Shown: positions 35,342-45,356, numbered from the stretch's first letter. The stretch is 64,000 nucleotides of DNA from Noviherbaspirillum sedimenti (GCF_003590835.1 NZ_QYUQ01000002.1:4836001-4900000); one strand, 5' to 3'. Made by a program: numbers and translations. Notes: generated by a model from the sequence alone, not told the origin.

Positions 35342-37054
35342 ATGTCTACTGTTGCTACCTCCCCTGAATCCGCTGGTTTCGAGAGCTTTGCCGCCCTGTT
35401 CGAGGAATCGCTGTCGCGCCAGGACATGCGCTCCGGCGAAGTGATTTCCGCCGAAGTCGTGCGCATCGACCACAATTTCGTGATCGTCAACGCCGGCCTG
35501 AAGTCCGAAGCTTTCATCCCGCTCGAAGAATTCAAGAATGACAACGGCGAACTCGAAGTCAACGTCGGCGATTTCATCTCCGTTGCCATCGAATCCCTGG
35601 AAAACGGTTTCGGCGACACCATCCTGTCGCGCGACAAGGCCAAGCGCCTGGCATCGTGGCTCGCGCTTGAAAAAGCGATGGAGTCCGGCGAGATCGTCAC
35701 CGGTACCGTCAATGGCAAGGTCAAGGGCGGCCTGACCGTTCTGACCAACGGCATCCGCGCCTTCCTGCCGGGTTCGCTGGTCGACACCCGTCCGGTCAAG
35801 GACACCTCCCCGTATGAAGGCAAGACCCTGGAATTCAAGGTCATCAAGCTGGATCGCAAGCGCAACAACGTGGTGCTGTCGCGCCGCGCAGTGGTTGAAG
35901 CCTCGATGGGCGAAGAGCGCGCCAAGCTGATGGAAACCCTGAAAGAAGGCACCATCGTCAACGGTATCGTCAAGAACATCACCGACTACGGCGCATTCGT
36001 GGATCTGGGCGGCATCGACGGCCTGCTGCACATCACCGACCTGGCATGGCGTCGCGTGCGTCATCCGTCGGAAGTGCTGACGGTTGGCCAGGAAATCACT
36101 GCCAAGGTCCTGAAGTTCGACCAGGAAAAGAACCGCGTCTCGCTGGGCGTCAAGCAACTGGGCGACGATCCGTGGACTGGTCTGTCGCGTCGTTACCCGC
36201 AAGGCACCCGTCTGTTCGGCAAGGTCACCAACCTGACCGACTACGGCGCATTCGTGGAAGTCGAGCAAGGCATCGAAGGCCTGGTGCACGTCTCCGAAAT
36301 GGACTGGACCAACAAGAACGTGGCCCCGAACAAGGTTGTCCAGCTGGGCGACGAAGTCGAAGTCATGGTCCTGGAAATCGACGAAGAGCGTCGCCGTATC
36401 TCCCTGGGCATGAAGCAGTGCAAGGCCAATCCTTGGGATGATTTCGCGATCAACCACAAGAAGGGCGACAAAGTCCGTGGCGCCATCAAGTCGATCACCG
36501 ACTTCGGCGTGTTCATCGGCCTGTCGGGCAATATCGACGGCCTGGTGCACCTGTCCGACCTGTCCTGGACCGAAGCTGGCGAAGAAGCCGTGCGTCGTTT
36601 CAAGAAGGGCGACGAACTGGAAGCCATCGTGCTGGCGATCGATGTCGAGCGCGAACGCGTTTCGCTGGGCGTCAAGCAGCTCGAAGGCGACCCGTTCAAC
36701 AACTACGCTGCCATGAACGACAAGGGTTCGATCGTCAACGGTACCGTCAAGTCGGTTGAGCCGAAGGGCGCCGTGATCCAGTTGTCCGACGAAGTCGAAG
36801 GCTACCTGCGCGCCTCCGAAATCTCCCGCGATCGCGTGGAAGATGCCGGTACGCACCTGAAGGTCGGCGATGCCGTCGAAGCGCTGGTCATCAACATCGA
36901 CCGCAAGGCTCGCAGCATCCAGTTGTCGATCAAGGCCAAGGACAATGCAGAAACCCAGGAAGCCATGCAAAAGATGGCTTCTGACTCGAGCGCCGCTTCC
37001 GGCACCACGAGCCTGGGCGCATTGTTGAAAGCCAAGCTCGACAACAAGCAATAA
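35342..37054 (+). CDS. rpsA: 30S ribosomal protein S1
   Basis: A 570-residue protein with six S1 RNA-binding domains, the later ones showing the repeated [21 protein letters not shown] pattern (at about 205, 290, 377 and 463). It binds mRNA at the 30S platform to start translation of structured or weak-leader messages. As in other bacteria its own leader has no clear Shine-Dalgarno sequence before ATG 35342, in keeping with S1 autoregulation. The 115-bp gap from cmk could hold an rpsA promoter. Confidence 0.97.
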   Translation: MSTVATSPESAGFESFAALFEESLSRQDMRSGEVISAEVVRIDHNFVIVNAGLKSEAFIPLEEFKNDNGELEVNVGDFISVAIESLENGFGDTILSRDKAKRLASWLALEKAMESGEIVTGTVNGKVKGGLTVLTNGIRAFLPGSLVDTRPVKDTSPYEGKTLEFKVIKLDRKRNNVVLSRRAVVEASMGEERAKLMETLKEGTIVNGIVKNITDYGAFVDLGGIDGLLHITDLAWRRVRHPSEVLTVGQEITAKVLKFDQEKNRVSLGVKQLGDDPWTGLSRRYPQGTRLFGKVTNLTDYGAFVEVEQGIEGLVHVSEMDWTNKNVAPNKVVQLGDEVEVMVLEIDEERRRISLGMKQCKANPWDDFAINHKKGDKVRGAIKSITDFGVFIGLSGNIDGLVHLSDLSWTEAGEEAVRRFKKGDELEAIVLAIDVERERVSLGVKQLEGDPFNNYAAMNDKGSIVNGTVKSVEPKGAVIQLSDEVEGYLRASEISRDRVEDAGTHLKVGDAVEALVINIDRKARSIQLSIKAKDNAETQEAMQKMASDSSAASGTTSLGALLKAKLDNKQ

Positions 37055-37077
37055 GCACGCAAAGGTCGAGTACGTAA

Positions 37078-37383
37078 ATGACAAAGTCGGAGCTGATTGC
37101 CCGCCTGGCCGAACGTTATCCGCAACTGGTCGCAAAGGATGCGGATTACACGGTCAAGACCATCCTCGATGCGATGGCCGACGCCCTGGCGGGCGGTCAG
37201 CGCATCGAGATCCGTGGTTTCGGCAGCTTTGCCTTGAACAGCAGGCCGCCGCGCATCGGTCGCAACCCGAAGTCGGGCGACAAGGTGATGGTGCCCGAAA
37301 AACGGGTGCCGCACTTCAAGCCGGGCAAGGAATTGCGCGAGCGGGTCGATGCGATGGTCGGGCAGCCGATCAGGGATGACTGA
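37078..37383 (+). CDS. ihfB: Integration host factor beta subunit
   Basis: A 101-residue HU/IHF-family DNA-bending protein. It begins [17 protein letters not shown] and has the beta-arm motif [20 protein letters not shown] with the intercalating Pro. It heterodimerises with IHF alpha. It follows rpsA by 23 bp and is closed by an intrinsic terminator. Confidence 0.96.
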   Translation: MTKSELIARLAERYPQLVAKDADYTVKTILDAMADALAGGQRIEIRGFGSFALNSRPPRIGRNPKSGDKVMVPEKRVPHFKPGKELRERVDAMVGQPIRDD

Positions 37384-37402
37384 GTCCTGGCTCGCAAATA
37401 AG

Positions 37403-37432
37403 AAAACGGCATCTTCGGATGCCGTTTTTTTT
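37403..37432 (+). terminator. Intrinsic terminator after ihfB
   Basis: AAACGGCATC, TTCG loop, GATGCCGTTT followed by a run of T, 20 bp after the ihfB stop. It ends the gyrA-ihfB series. Confidence 0.9.
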
Positions 37433-37514
37433 CATCTACATTCGCGTACAATTTCGGCTGTCTTTGCAAACATCGGGCATGGCAGCGGCGCATGCATCAA
37501 GAAAGGGTTTCGCC

Positions 37515-37832
37515 ATGAGGCTGGTTTCGAAAATAATCTGGAGCTTACTGTTCATCATCGTGTTCGTCGTGGCGCTGAAGAACATGGACAGGGAAGCGAC
37601 CCTGGCGTTCTTTTCCGGCCATGAGGTGCATGCCCCGCTGCCGCTGGTGCTGCTGGCATTTACTGTGATTGGTTTCGTGCTGGGGGTGCTGGCGATGACG
37701 CCGACGTTCTTCCGGCAGCGGCGCGACCTGGCGAAACAGCGCAAGGCCATCAAGACCATGCAACAGGACAGCGAAGCGCAGCAGCTGGCGCGTTCGCAGC
37801 CGCCATCCGCCGATGCCATCGCCGGCGCCTGA
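37515..37832 (+). CDS. lapA: Lipopolysaccharide assembly protein A (LapA) domain protein
   Basis: This 105-residue inner-membrane protein has two transmembrane helices (about 6-24 and 45-66, joined by a short periplasmic loop with REATLAFF) and a cytoplasmic coiled-coil C-terminus (RRDLAKQRKAIKTMQQ). LapA works with LapB to control LpxC degradation and LPS synthesis. ATG 37515 starts right at the first helix; the longer upstream frame covers the terminator and is not credible. It precedes lapB by 41 bp. Confidence 0.9.
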   Translation: MRLVSKIIWSLLFIIVFVVALKNMDREATLAFFSGHEVHAPLPLVLLAFTVIGFVLGVLAMTPTFFRQRRDLAKQRKAIKTMQQDSEAQQLARSQPPSADAIAGA

Positions 37833-37873
37833 AGTCGCCGGCTTTTGATCACACACCATAAGAATAAAGTTAC

Positions 37874-39049
37874 ATGGAATTTCAAATCTGGTGGTTGCTG
37901 GGCATGCCGGTCTTTTTCGGACTGGGATGGATTGCTGCGCGGGTCGATATCAGGCAGCTGATATCGGAATCGCGCAGCCTGCCCAAGGGTTATTACAATG
38001 GCTTGAATTTTTTGCTCAACGAGCAGCCGGACAAGGCGATCGACGCGTTCATCGATATTCTCAAGCTTGATCCGGAAAGCGCCGAACTGCATTTCGCCCT
38101 GGGTAGCCTGTTCCGTCGCCGCGGCGAGACCGAGCGCGCCATCCGGGTCCACCGGAACCTGCTGGCGCGGCCGGATTTGCCGCGCGAGCAGCAGGCGCAG
38201 GCGCAATACGAGCTGGGACAGGATTATCTGAAAGCCGGTTTGCTGGATCGGGCCGAGGAAAGCTTCAAGGGCTTGATCGATAGCCAGTACAGTGCGCAGG
38301 CGCGTCGCGCCGTGCTGGAAATCTACCAGCGTGAAAAGGAATGGCAGCGCGCCATCGAGGCCGCGCGCGGGCTGCAGGAGTCCGGCGCCGGTTTGCGCCA
38401 GACCGAAATCGCCCAGTTCTATTGTGAACTGGCGCAGGACGAGCTGGTGCATACCCATCCCGATGCCGCCCTGGCCTTGCTGGAGCAGGCGCTGGCCACC
38501 GACCGCGCCAGCGTGCGCGCCGCCATCCTCTCAGGTGACGCTTATCTCGCCAAGGGGGATGCCGAGGCGGCGCTGCTTGCCTGGCGCCGGGTCGAGCAGC
38601 AAAGCGTGCCGCATGTGGCGCTGGTGGCGCAGCGCCTGATGGATGGCTACCGCCAGGTCGGCCGCCCGCAGGAAGGGCTCAACCTGTTGAAATCCTATCT
38701 GGCGCAGGCGCCTTCCATCGACCTTCTGGAAGTGGCATTCAAGGCGGTGCTGGAACTGGACGGCGAAACCGTGGCGAACCAGTTGATCAGCGACGAATTG
38801 CGCCGTACACCAACCCTGCTGGGCCTGGATAAATTGCTGGAGGCGCGGCTGGCCAGCGTGCCGCCGGAAATGCGCGGTGAGTTGACTCTGGTTAAGAATC
38901 TGGTGCACAGCTATACGCAAAAACTGGCGCGCTACCAGTGCAGCCACTGCGGTTTCAAGGCGCGCCAGTATTACTGGCAATGTCCGGGCTGCAGCCTTTG
39001 GGAAACCTACCCGCCACGCCGCACTGAAGAACTCAATGTCCTGAATTAA
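37874..39049 (+). CDS. lapB: Lipopolysaccharide assembly protein B (LapB/YciM)
   Basis: This 391-residue protein has an N-terminal membrane anchor (about 3-20), tandem TPR repeats (about 50-330) and a C-terminal rubredoxin-like metal site with two CxxC pairs (C356, C359, C370, C373). LapB adapts LpxC to FtsH for degradation, limiting LPS synthesis. It lies directly after lapA, as in most proteobacteria. Confidence 0.95.
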   Translation: MEFQIWWLLGMPVFFGLGWIAARVDIRQLISESRSLPKGYYNGLNFLLNEQPDKAIDAFIDILKLDPESAELHFALGSLFRRRGETERAIRVHRNLLARPDLPREQQAQAQYELGQDYLKAGLLDRAEESFKGLIDSQYSAQARRAVLEIYQREKEWQRAIEAARGLQESGAGLRQTEIAQFYCELAQDELVHTHPDAALALLEQALATDRASVRAAILSGDAYLAKGDAEAALLAWRRVEQQSVPHVALVAQRLMDGYRQVGRPQEGLNLLKSYLAQAPSIDLLEVAFKAVLELDGETVANQLISDELRRTPTLLGLDKLLEARLASVPPEMRGELTLVKNLVHSYTQKLARYQCSHCGFKARQYYWQCPGCSLWETYPPRRTEELNVLN

Positions 39050-39213
39050 GCCAGCTGCATCGCCACCTGGCGACGGATTAGTTGTCCACAATCAAGAAAA
39101 TAGCAAAAACATCATTTCATCCCTGATTTTATTGTTAAAGTGTTAATTGAAGTGAGTGCCATCCAGGCTTGCTTCCATTTCCTATTAACAAAACCATCAG
39201 GAGAGAAATACAA

Positions 39214-39600
39214 ATGTTGAAAAAAATATTGCTGGTTCTTGGCATGCTGAGCGTAAACCTTTGCTTTGCCCTGGTTCCGGTGGATGTGAACAAGGCGGAT
39301 CAGGCCGCCCTTGATGGGATCAAGGGCATAGGGCCGACCACTTCCAAGGCCATCCTGGATGAGCGCAAGCGCGCCGGCGCTTTCAAGGATTGGACGGACT
39401 TTTCCGCACGCGTGAAGGGTATCGGCGACAAGAAATCCGCAAATCTCTCCAAAGCCGGCTTGACCGTCAACGGCCAGTCGCTGGCAAATGCGCCGGCAGC
39501 GGCCGCAGCTGCGCCGAAAATCGCAAGTGCGGTGTCACTGCCTAATGTGCCTAATGGCAAGCCGGACAGCAAGCAGGCCAGGGCTGATGTGAGGAAATAA
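39214..39600 (+). CDS. ComEA-like helix-hairpin-helix protein
   Basis: A 128-residue exported protein: signal peptide (MLKKILLVLGMLSVNLCFA), then a ComEA-type double helix-hairpin-helix domain (VDVNKADQAALDGIKGIGPT, then FSARVKGIGDKKSANLSKAGL), then a low-complexity tail. Such small proteins bind DNA in the periplasm and in some species pull DNA in during transformation. It starts at ATG 39214 after CAGGAGAG. It stands alone with its own terminator. Confidence 0.88.
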   Translation: MLKKILLVLGMLSVNLCFALVPVDVNKADQAALDGIKGIGPTTSKAILDERKRAGAFKDWTDFSARVKGIGDKKSANLSKAGLTVNGQSLANAPAAAAAAPKIASAVSLPNVPNGKPDSKQARADVRK

Positions 39601-39615
39601 GTTTAGCAGCCCCGC

Positions 39616-39655
39616 AAAAAACGTCCTTGAGGCATTCGCTTCAAGGACGTTTTTT
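39616..39655. terminator. Bidirectional intrinsic terminator
   Basis: A long stem (AAAAACGTCCTTGA against TCAAGGACGTTTTT) with a 7-10 base loop and T-run, just after the ComEA-like gene. Confidence 0.92.
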
Positions 39656-39758
39656 ATTGCCCAATGGTTCGGCACAGCTTTTGCGTTCTATGCGTGTTTA
39701 TATTCACATTCCGAACATAGAGAAATGATTGTGTCTTTTATTTCGGATCCTGGCAGCC

Positions 39759-40811
39759 ATGAAAATAGCGCAAGTTGCTCCTTTGTTTGAACGGGTGCCG
39801 CCGAAAGCTTATGGTGGTACCGAGCGAGTCATTTCTTACCTGACTGAAGAACTGGTGCGGCAAGGGCATGATGTGACGCTGTTTGCCAGTGGTGATTCCA
39901 TTACTGCGGCGACGCTGGTGCCCGTCATCGATCAAAGCCTGCGGCTCAATTCGTTTCGCCAGGAATGGCTGATCTATCACACGATGATGCTCGATCAGGT
40001 GCTGGCGATGGCCGCGGAATTCGATGTGATCCATTTTCATACCGATTTTTTGCATTTCCCGCTGACCAGGGAATTGCCTGTGGCGCATATCACCACCTTG
40101 CATGGCAGGCTGGATTTGCCGGATCTGGTACCGCTGTATCGCCATTTCAAGCATGTACCGCTGGTGTCTATTTCCCAGAGTCAGCGCAGTCCTTTGCCAT
40201 GGGTAAACTGGCGCGATACGGTCTATCATGGTTTGCCGACCGATTTGTATGAATTCCACGCAAAGCCGGGTGAATACTTTGCATTCGTCGGCAGGATTTC
40301 GCCCGAAAAACGCGTGGATCGTGCGATTGAGATCGCGCTTCGCTGTGGTGTGCCGCTCAAGATTGCGGCCAAAATCGATCGTGCCGACCATGCCTATTTT
40401 AAAGAGCACATCGAAAAATTGTTTCATCATCCTCTGGTCGAATACATTGGCGAAATCGGCGAGGACGACAAGCGTGGCTTGCTGGGGCAGGCGCGCGCCT
40501 TGCTGTTTCCAATCGACTGGCCAGAACCATTCGGCCTGGTCTTGATCGAAGCTTTCGCTTGCGGCACTCCTGTCATTGCGTATCGGCATGGGTCGGTGCC
40601 GGAAATTGTGGAAGATGGCGCCACCGGTTTTCTTGTCGGCGACCAGGAACAGGCCGTGCGGTCAGCGCAAAGGATAGCTGACATTGACCGTGCGCGTTGC
40701 CGGCGTACCTTTGAGCATCGCTTCACGGCGCAGCGCATGGCGGAAAATTATTTGCAGGTGTATCGCAACGTGCAGGATGCGCGCCGCACACAAAGTAACC
40801 AGCCGGAGTAA
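39759..40811 (+). CDS. Glycosyltransferase family 4 protein
   Basis: A 350-residue GT-B glycosyltransferase of family 4. N-terminal PKAYGGTERVISYLTEELV is the acceptor-side glycine loop; the C-terminal E-x7-E motif lies in EPFGLVLIEAFACGTPVIA, and GRISPEKRVDRAI binds the donor nucleotide. It starts at ATG 39759, where family homology begins. Three bases separate it from the glucosidase gene, suggesting joint expression and a role in making or remodelling a glucan or stress polysaccharide; donor and acceptor are unknown. Confidence 0.88.
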   Translation: MKIAQVAPLFERVPPKAYGGTERVISYLTEELVRQGHDVTLFASGDSITAATLVPVIDQSLRLNSFRQEWLIYHTMMLDQVLAMAAEFDVIHFHTDFLHFPLTRELPVAHITTLHGRLDLPDLVPLYRHFKHVPLVSISQSQRSPLPWVNWRDTVYHGLPTDLYEFHAKPGEYFAFVGRISPEKRVDRAIEIALRCGVPLKIAAKIDRADHAYFKEHIEKLFHHPLVEYIGEIGEDDKRGLLGQARALLFPIDWPEPFGLVLIEAFACGTPVIAYRHGSVPEIVEDGATGFLVGDQEQAVRSAQRIADIDRARCRRTFEHRFTAQRMAENYLQVYRNVQDARRTQSNQPE

Positions 40812-40814
40812 GCC

Positions 40815-43001
40815 ATGGCTACCAAAATTCAGCTCGACGAGCAATGGTATATCCTGGCGACATCTTCGCCAGCCGATGAACGCAGGCGGGTGCTCAAGCA
40901 TAACGACACCTTCGGCCTGTTCGACCGCTTCGGCGACATCCAGCCGATCGGCATGGGCGAGGAGGGGATTTACCACGGCGATACCCGATTTTTGTCGCAT
41001 CAGGAATTGCTGATCGAAGGCGTCCGCCCCATGTTTCTCAATTCATCGGTCAAGGACGACAGCAGCCTGCTGATCATTGAACTGATGAATCCCGACCTGC
41101 ATCCGGAGGGTGGCGACACGGTTGCCAAGGGCCTGTTGCATATTTTTCGCGCCAAACTGTTGTGGCAGGGCGCCTGCTATGAGCATGTGCGTGTCGTCAA
41201 CTTCGGGCTGGATGCGGTCAAGGCCGATATCTGCATGGAATTCGGCGCCGACTTTGCGGATATTTTCCAGGTGCGCGGTTACCAGCGTCATGGCCATGGC
41301 GAATTGCTGGAGCCGCAAACCGCCAACGGTGAGCTGCTGCTTGGCTATCGCGGTCTCGACGAGGTCACGCGCAGAACCCGCATCAGCTTCGAGCCGCAGC
41401 CAGACAAACTGAGCGCCAATCGTGCCGAATTTCGCCTGCAGCTGCCGCCGAAAGGCGAAGTGCATGTGTATGCCACCATTCAATGCGAGCAGGGGCCGCA
41501 GGCGGCGCGGCCAGGCAGCGCGCTGTCCGAGGCCGACGCCTATCTGCAGGCCTACAATGATGCCAGCGAGTCGATCGGCACCTACCGCAATTGCCGCTGC
41601 AGCATCGTGACTTCGAACGCCCTGGTCAACCAGTGGCTGGATCGCTCCGTTTCCGACCTCGACATGCTGACCTCGTCCATGCCGGAAGGCAGCTATCCAT
41701 TCGCGGGCGTGCCCTGGTACTCGACCACCTTCGGCCGCGACGGCATTCTGACAGCGCGTGAATGCCTTTGGGTCGATCCGCGGCTGGCCAGGGGGGTGCT
41801 GGCTTTCCTGGCGCGAACCCAGGCCACCGAAATCGATCCGGCGCGCGATGCGGAGCCTGGCAAGATCCTGCACGAAGCACGCAACGGCGAACTGGCTGCG
41901 CTCGATGAAGTGCCGTTTCGCCGTTACTACGGCACGGTGGATGCGACGCCCTTGTTTGTCGGCTTGGCGGGAGCCTACTACGAACGCACCGGCGACATCG
42001 AGTTCATCCGCTCGATCTGGCCGAACGTGCTGCGCGCGCTCGACTGGATCGACCATTACGGCGACGCCGACGGCGATGGCTTCGTCGAGTATGCGCGCAA
42101 GAGCGAAAACGGCTTGCAGCAGCAAGGTTGGAAGGATTCGCACGACTCGATTTTTCACAGCGATGGCAGCATGGCGCAGGCGCCCATCGCCCTGTGCGAA
42201 GTGCAGGGCTATGTCTACGAAGCGAAACTGCGGGCGGCGCAACTGGCGGAAATACTCGGCGAAGCTGCGCTGGCGCCGGCCTTGCGCGAGTCTGCGCGCT
42301 TGCTCAAGCAGCGCTTCAATGAAGCGTTCTGGTGCGAGGAGCTCGGCAGTTATGTCATCGCGCTCGATGGCGACAAGCGGCAATGTGCGGTGGCCTCATC
42401 CAATGCCGGCCATGCCTTGTGGAGCGGTATCGCCAGCCCGGAGTATGCCGCCAGGGTGGCCGGGCGCCTGCTGGGCGAGGACTTTTTCTGCGGCTGGGGT
42501 ATCCGTACCATTTCCAGCAAGGAGGTGCGCTACAATCCGATGGCCTACCATAACGGTTCGGTCTGGCCCCATGACAATGCGCTGATCGCCGAGGGCATGG
42601 CGCGCTACGGCCTGACTGACAAGGCGCTGACGGTGTTTTCCGGCATGTTCGATGTCAGCCTGTATGTCGATCAGCATCGCTTGCCTGAACTGTTCTGCGG
42701 CTTCGAAAAACGCCCTGGCGAGGGCCCGACGCTGTACCCGGTCGCCTGTTCGCCGCAGGCTTGGGCGGCCGGCTGCGTGTATTACCTGCTGCAGGCGTGC
42801 CTGGGTCTGTCCTTCGATCCGGATAAAGCCGAGATCCGCTTCCGTCATCCGCGCCTGCCGCCTTTCCTGGAGACCGTTGAGATCAACGGGCTGTCGCTCA
42901 ATGACGCCACCGTCGATCTGCGGCTGCAGCGCTACCCCAACAATGTCGGCATCAACGTGGTGCGCAAGGAAGGGCGCGCGGAGGTGGTGGTGATGGCGTG
43001 A
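40815..43001 (+). CDS. Amylo-alpha-1,6-glucosidase / glycogen-debranching-type protein
   Basis: This 728-residue protein has an N-terminal glycogen-debranching domain (HNDTFGLFDRFGDIQPIGMG, about 20-200) and a C-terminal (alpha/alpha)6 barrel glucosidase domain (about 270-700) with WYSTTFGRDGILTARE and YHNGSVWPHDNALIAEGM holding candidate acid residues. It may cut alpha-1,6 branches or trim a glucan. No signal peptide. It follows the GT4 gene, and similar pairs occur in proteobacteria without the glg operon; the true substrate is not established. Confidence 0.9.
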   Translation: MATKIQLDEQWYILATSSPADERRRVLKHNDTFGLFDRFGDIQPIGMGEEGIYHGDTRFLSHQELLIEGVRPMFLNSSVKDDSSLLIIELMNPDLHPEGGDTVAKGLLHIFRAKLLWQGACYEHVRVVNFGLDAVKADICMEFGADFADIFQVRGYQRHGHGELLEPQTANGELLLGYRGLDEVTRRTRISFEPQPDKLSANRAEFRLQLPPKGEVHVYATIQCEQGPQAARPGSALSEADAYLQAYNDASESIGTYRNCRCSIVTSNALVNQWLDRSVSDLDMLTSSMPEGSYPFAGVPWYSTTFGRDGILTARECLWVDPRLARGVLAFLARTQATEIDPARDAEPGKILHEARNGELAALDEVPFRRYYGTVDATPLFVGLAGAYYERTGDIEFIRSIWPNVLRALDWIDHYGDADGDGFVEYARKSENGLQQQGWKDSHDSIFHSDGSMAQAPIALCEVQGYVYEAKLRAAQLAEILGEAALAPALRESARLLKQRFNEAFWCEELGSYVIALDGDKRQCAVASSNAGHALWSGIASPEYAARVAGRLLGEDFFCGWGIRTISSKEVRYNPMAYHNGSVWPHDNALIAEGMARYGLTDKALTVFSGMFDVSLYVDQHRLPELFCGFEKRPGEGPTLYPVACSPQAWAAGCVYYLLQACLGLSFDPDKAEIRFRHPRLPPFLETVEINGLSLNDATVDLRLQRYPNNVGINVVRKEGRAEVVVMA

Positions 43002-43089
43002 GGGTGGCTTCCCCCGGGGACGGTTTCGGCAAGCGGATGCTTCTGCCAGTAAAATAGCCGTTTCACCGAGCAATTTTCAAAGCCCCCTT

Positions 43090-43992
43090 ATGCCTTATCT
43101 GACGATCGAAGACACCATAGGTAATACCCCGCTGGTGCAGTTGAACCGCGGCCTGGCGGAAGCGGCCAGGCGCCGCAACAACATCATTCTGGCCAAGCTG
43201 GAAGGCAATAACCCCGCTGGTTCGGTCAAGGACCGTCCGGCGCTGTCGATGATCAAGCACGCCGAACTGCGCGGCCAGATCAAGCCGGGCGATACCCTGA
43301 TCGAGGCCACCAGCGGCAATACCGGCATCGCCCTGGCAATGGCCGCGGCCATGCGCGGCTACAAGATGGTGTTGCTGATGCCGGAAAACCTCAGCGAGGA
43401 GCGCCGCCAGAGCATGGCGGCCTATGGCGCAAAAATCATCCTGACCCCCCGGACTGGCGGTATGGAATACGCGCGCGACCTGGCCGACCAGATGCAAAAG
43501 GATGGCAAGGGCATCATCCTCGACCAGTTTTCCAATCCGGACAATCCGCTGGCGCATTACGAAACCACCGGCCCGGAGATCTGGCGCGACACTGAGGGCA
43601 GGATCACGCATTTCATCAGCGCCATGGGCACGACCGGCACCATCGTGGGCGTGTCACGCTACCTGAAGGAACAGAATCCGGCGATCCGGGTGATCGGCGC
43701 GCAACCCGAAGAAGGCTCGCAGATACCCGGTATCCGCAAATGGCCGGAGGCGTATTTGCCGAAGATTTACGACAAGTCGCTGGTCGACCAGCTGGAATAC
43801 GTCAGCCAGGCGGCAGCGGAAAAAATGGCGCGCCGCATGGCGGTCGAAGAGGGCGTTTTCTGCGGCATTTCTGCTGCCGGCGCCTGCGAAGTGGCTTTGC
43901 GCATTTCCGAAACCGTCGAGAATGCGACCATCGTGTTCATCGTCTGCGATCGCGGTGACCGCTATTTGTCTACCGGCGTGTTCCCGGCGTAG
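43090..43992 (+). CDS. cysM: Cysteine synthase B
   Basis: This 300-residue PLP enzyme makes cysteine (or S-sulfocysteine from thiosulfate) from O-acetylserine. The PLP-lysine is in NPAGSVKDRPALSMI, the phosphate cup in TSGNTGIALAMAAAM, and GTTGTIVGVSRYLKE is conserved. Length and the NIILAKLEGNNPAGSVKDR context match CysM rather than CysK. Monocistronic. Confidence 0.95.
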   Translation: MPYLTIEDTIGNTPLVQLNRGLAEAARRRNNIILAKLEGNNPAGSVKDRPALSMIKHAELRGQIKPGDTLIEATSGNTGIALAMAAAMRGYKMVLLMPENLSEERRQSMAAYGAKIILTPRTGGMEYARDLADQMQKDGKGIILDQFSNPDNPLAHYETTGPEIWRDTEGRITHFISAMGTTGTIVGVSRYLKEQNPAIRVIGAQPEEGSQIPGIRKWPEAYLPKIYDKSLVDQLEYVSQAAAEKMARRMAVEEGVFCGISAAGACEVALRISETVENATIVFIVCDRGDRYLSTGVFPA

Positions 43993-43998
43993 TCGGGC

Positions 43999-44026
43999 AG
44001 GCAGGGCAAGCCTGGCTTGCCTGCGC
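43999..44026. terminator. Hairpin between cysM and the HTH gene
   Basis: GCAGG(G)CAAGCC pairs with GGCTTGCCTGC with one bulged G, between the convergent cysM and HTH gene stops. There is no clear U-run, so termination strength is uncertain. Confidence 0.5.
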
Positions 44027-44043
44027 TGACGCCTTGGGAACGC

Positions 44044-44376
44044 TTAGCCGAGATTTACTTCGCCGGCTTCTTTCGGCTTGAACTGCTTATCGCTGATACG
44101 GAACTTGTCGCGTCGGTCGCCCATCAGGGAACGCAATTCCCTGATGCTCAGGTCGCTCACTTCATGCATGCGGATCAGCAACGAGGCGCCGACCGGCAGC
44201 CTGCGGTGGCGAATCTTGCTGATCACCGGCGGCGCCACTTCCAGCGCGCGCGACAGCGCTGCATCATTTTTCAGGTGCAGCTTTTCGAGCAGTGAATCCA
44301 GCAAGTGGTTGGGATCGTAGGCGGCCAGGTCGGCAAGGCGGGTGCTGCTTGCGGGAGTATCCAGTTCGGTATTCAT
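44044..44376 (-). CDS. Small XRE-like HTH protein
   Basis: A 110-residue protein with a single lambda-repressor-like helix-turn-helix (about 38-75: NDAALSRALEVAPPVISKI, followed by RMHEVSDLSIRELRSLMG). It has no other domain. Such solitary HTH proteins are common in Oxalobacteraceae chromosomes and may regulate a nearby promoter; the 419-bp region upstream of it is the obvious candidate. No name is assigned. Confidence 0.75.
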   Translation of the reverse strand: MNTELDTPASSTRLADLAAYDPNHLLDSLLEKLHLKNDAALSRALEVAPPVISKIRHRRLPVGASLLIRMHEVSDLSIRELRSLMGDRRDKFRISDKQFKPKEAGEVNLG

Positions 44377-44795
44377 GGTAGGGGCATGTCCAAATTGCAG
44401 GTTAATGTAAGAGACAATTGTTTTCTGTTTGCTGGAAATGACAATAGTGTAAGGTGATTTGTTGAAAATATTGCAATTTTTAACAAATATCTGTGTCTAT
44501 TTAACACGTTTCCAATAAGAAATATTGTTTGCTAATAACATAGTGATTAAATTCGTATTTGCAATGGTCTAATTGCAAATTATCTGAAGTCCCTATATTT
44601 CATCCGCATTTATGGTGCCCGCACACAGCTGTCGCTGTGAATCAGTTGGCCATCTATCACACAATTGCAATAGCCCAAAACATTGTAACGTTCAGGTTTA
44701 ATGTCACTTTGATGGCTCGCAAGCATGCAATTGGCATGGTTTTGCCTGTCTCATGAAGCATTGACCACGCTTGCTGACTGGAATTCGTTTGCCGT
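44377..44795. other. 419-bp AT-rich intergenic region
   Basis: No gene is recognised between the HTH gene and the DUF1415 gene. The sequence is far more AT-rich than its surroundings (44440-44720), has repeated TTTTTAACAAAT/ATTTAACACG-like words and a small dyad CACAGC/GCTGTG at 44624-44639. It could be a regulatory region of the HTH gene or a xenogeneic insertion. Confidence 0.4.
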
Positions 44796-45356
44796 TTATT
44801 TATCCAGCTTGAGCGCTTTCCAGCCGGCGGGCCCGAGTCTTCGCAAGGTTTCGATGTTCTTTTCGAAAATATCGGCGGCATCGGGAAACGCTGCGACCGC
44901 CGCATCCAGGCTGGATTCGCGCAACAGGTGCAGGGTAGGGTAGGGGGAGCGGTTGGTATGGTTTTCAATGGCATCCGGGGCGGCATCGGCAAACTGGTAG
45001 TCCGGGTGAAAACTGGCAATTTGCAGCTCGCCTTCCAGGCCGAGATCGATCAGGATGTCATCGGCCAGCCGGAGAAAATCGTTGTAGTCGTAAAAATCGG
45101 TGAGTACCCCGGGATGGATCAGCAGGGTGGTGTCGATTTCTTCCGGCGCAGCGGCTTGCAGCAGCAATAGTTCGCGCGCCAGTTCTTCGGCCAGTTGCTC
45201 CGGGCTGGTGGCGGGGCTGGCGACGTAGCGGATCAGTTGCTTGACTTGCACGGCCTTGGCGAACGGGCAAAGGTTCAGACCGATGACGGCCTTGTCGACC
45301 CAGTTCCGGGTTGCAGCAACGGCTTGTTCCGCGCTCGGCGGGAGTGTGGTGGACAT
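44796..45356 (-). CDS. DUF1415 domain-containing protein
   Basis: A 186-residue protein of the DUF1415 family, found across beta- and gammaproteobacteria. Recognisable segments are TRNWVDKAVIGLNLCPFAKA at the N-terminus, IHPGVLTDFYDYNDFL and the histidine-containing SFHPDYQFADAAPDAIENHTNRSPYP near the centre. No biochemical function is known. No membrane segment or signal peptide; probably cytoplasmic. Monocistronic. Confidence 0.9.
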   Translation of the reverse strand: MSTTLPPSAEQAVAATRNWVDKAVIGLNLCPFAKAVQVKQLIRYVASPATSPEQLAEELARELLLLQAAAPEEIDTTLLIHPGVLTDFYDYNDFLRLADDILIDLGLEGELQIASFHPDYQFADAAPDAIENHTNRSPYPTLHLLRESSLDAAVAAFPDAADIFEKNIETLRRLGPAGWKALKLDK

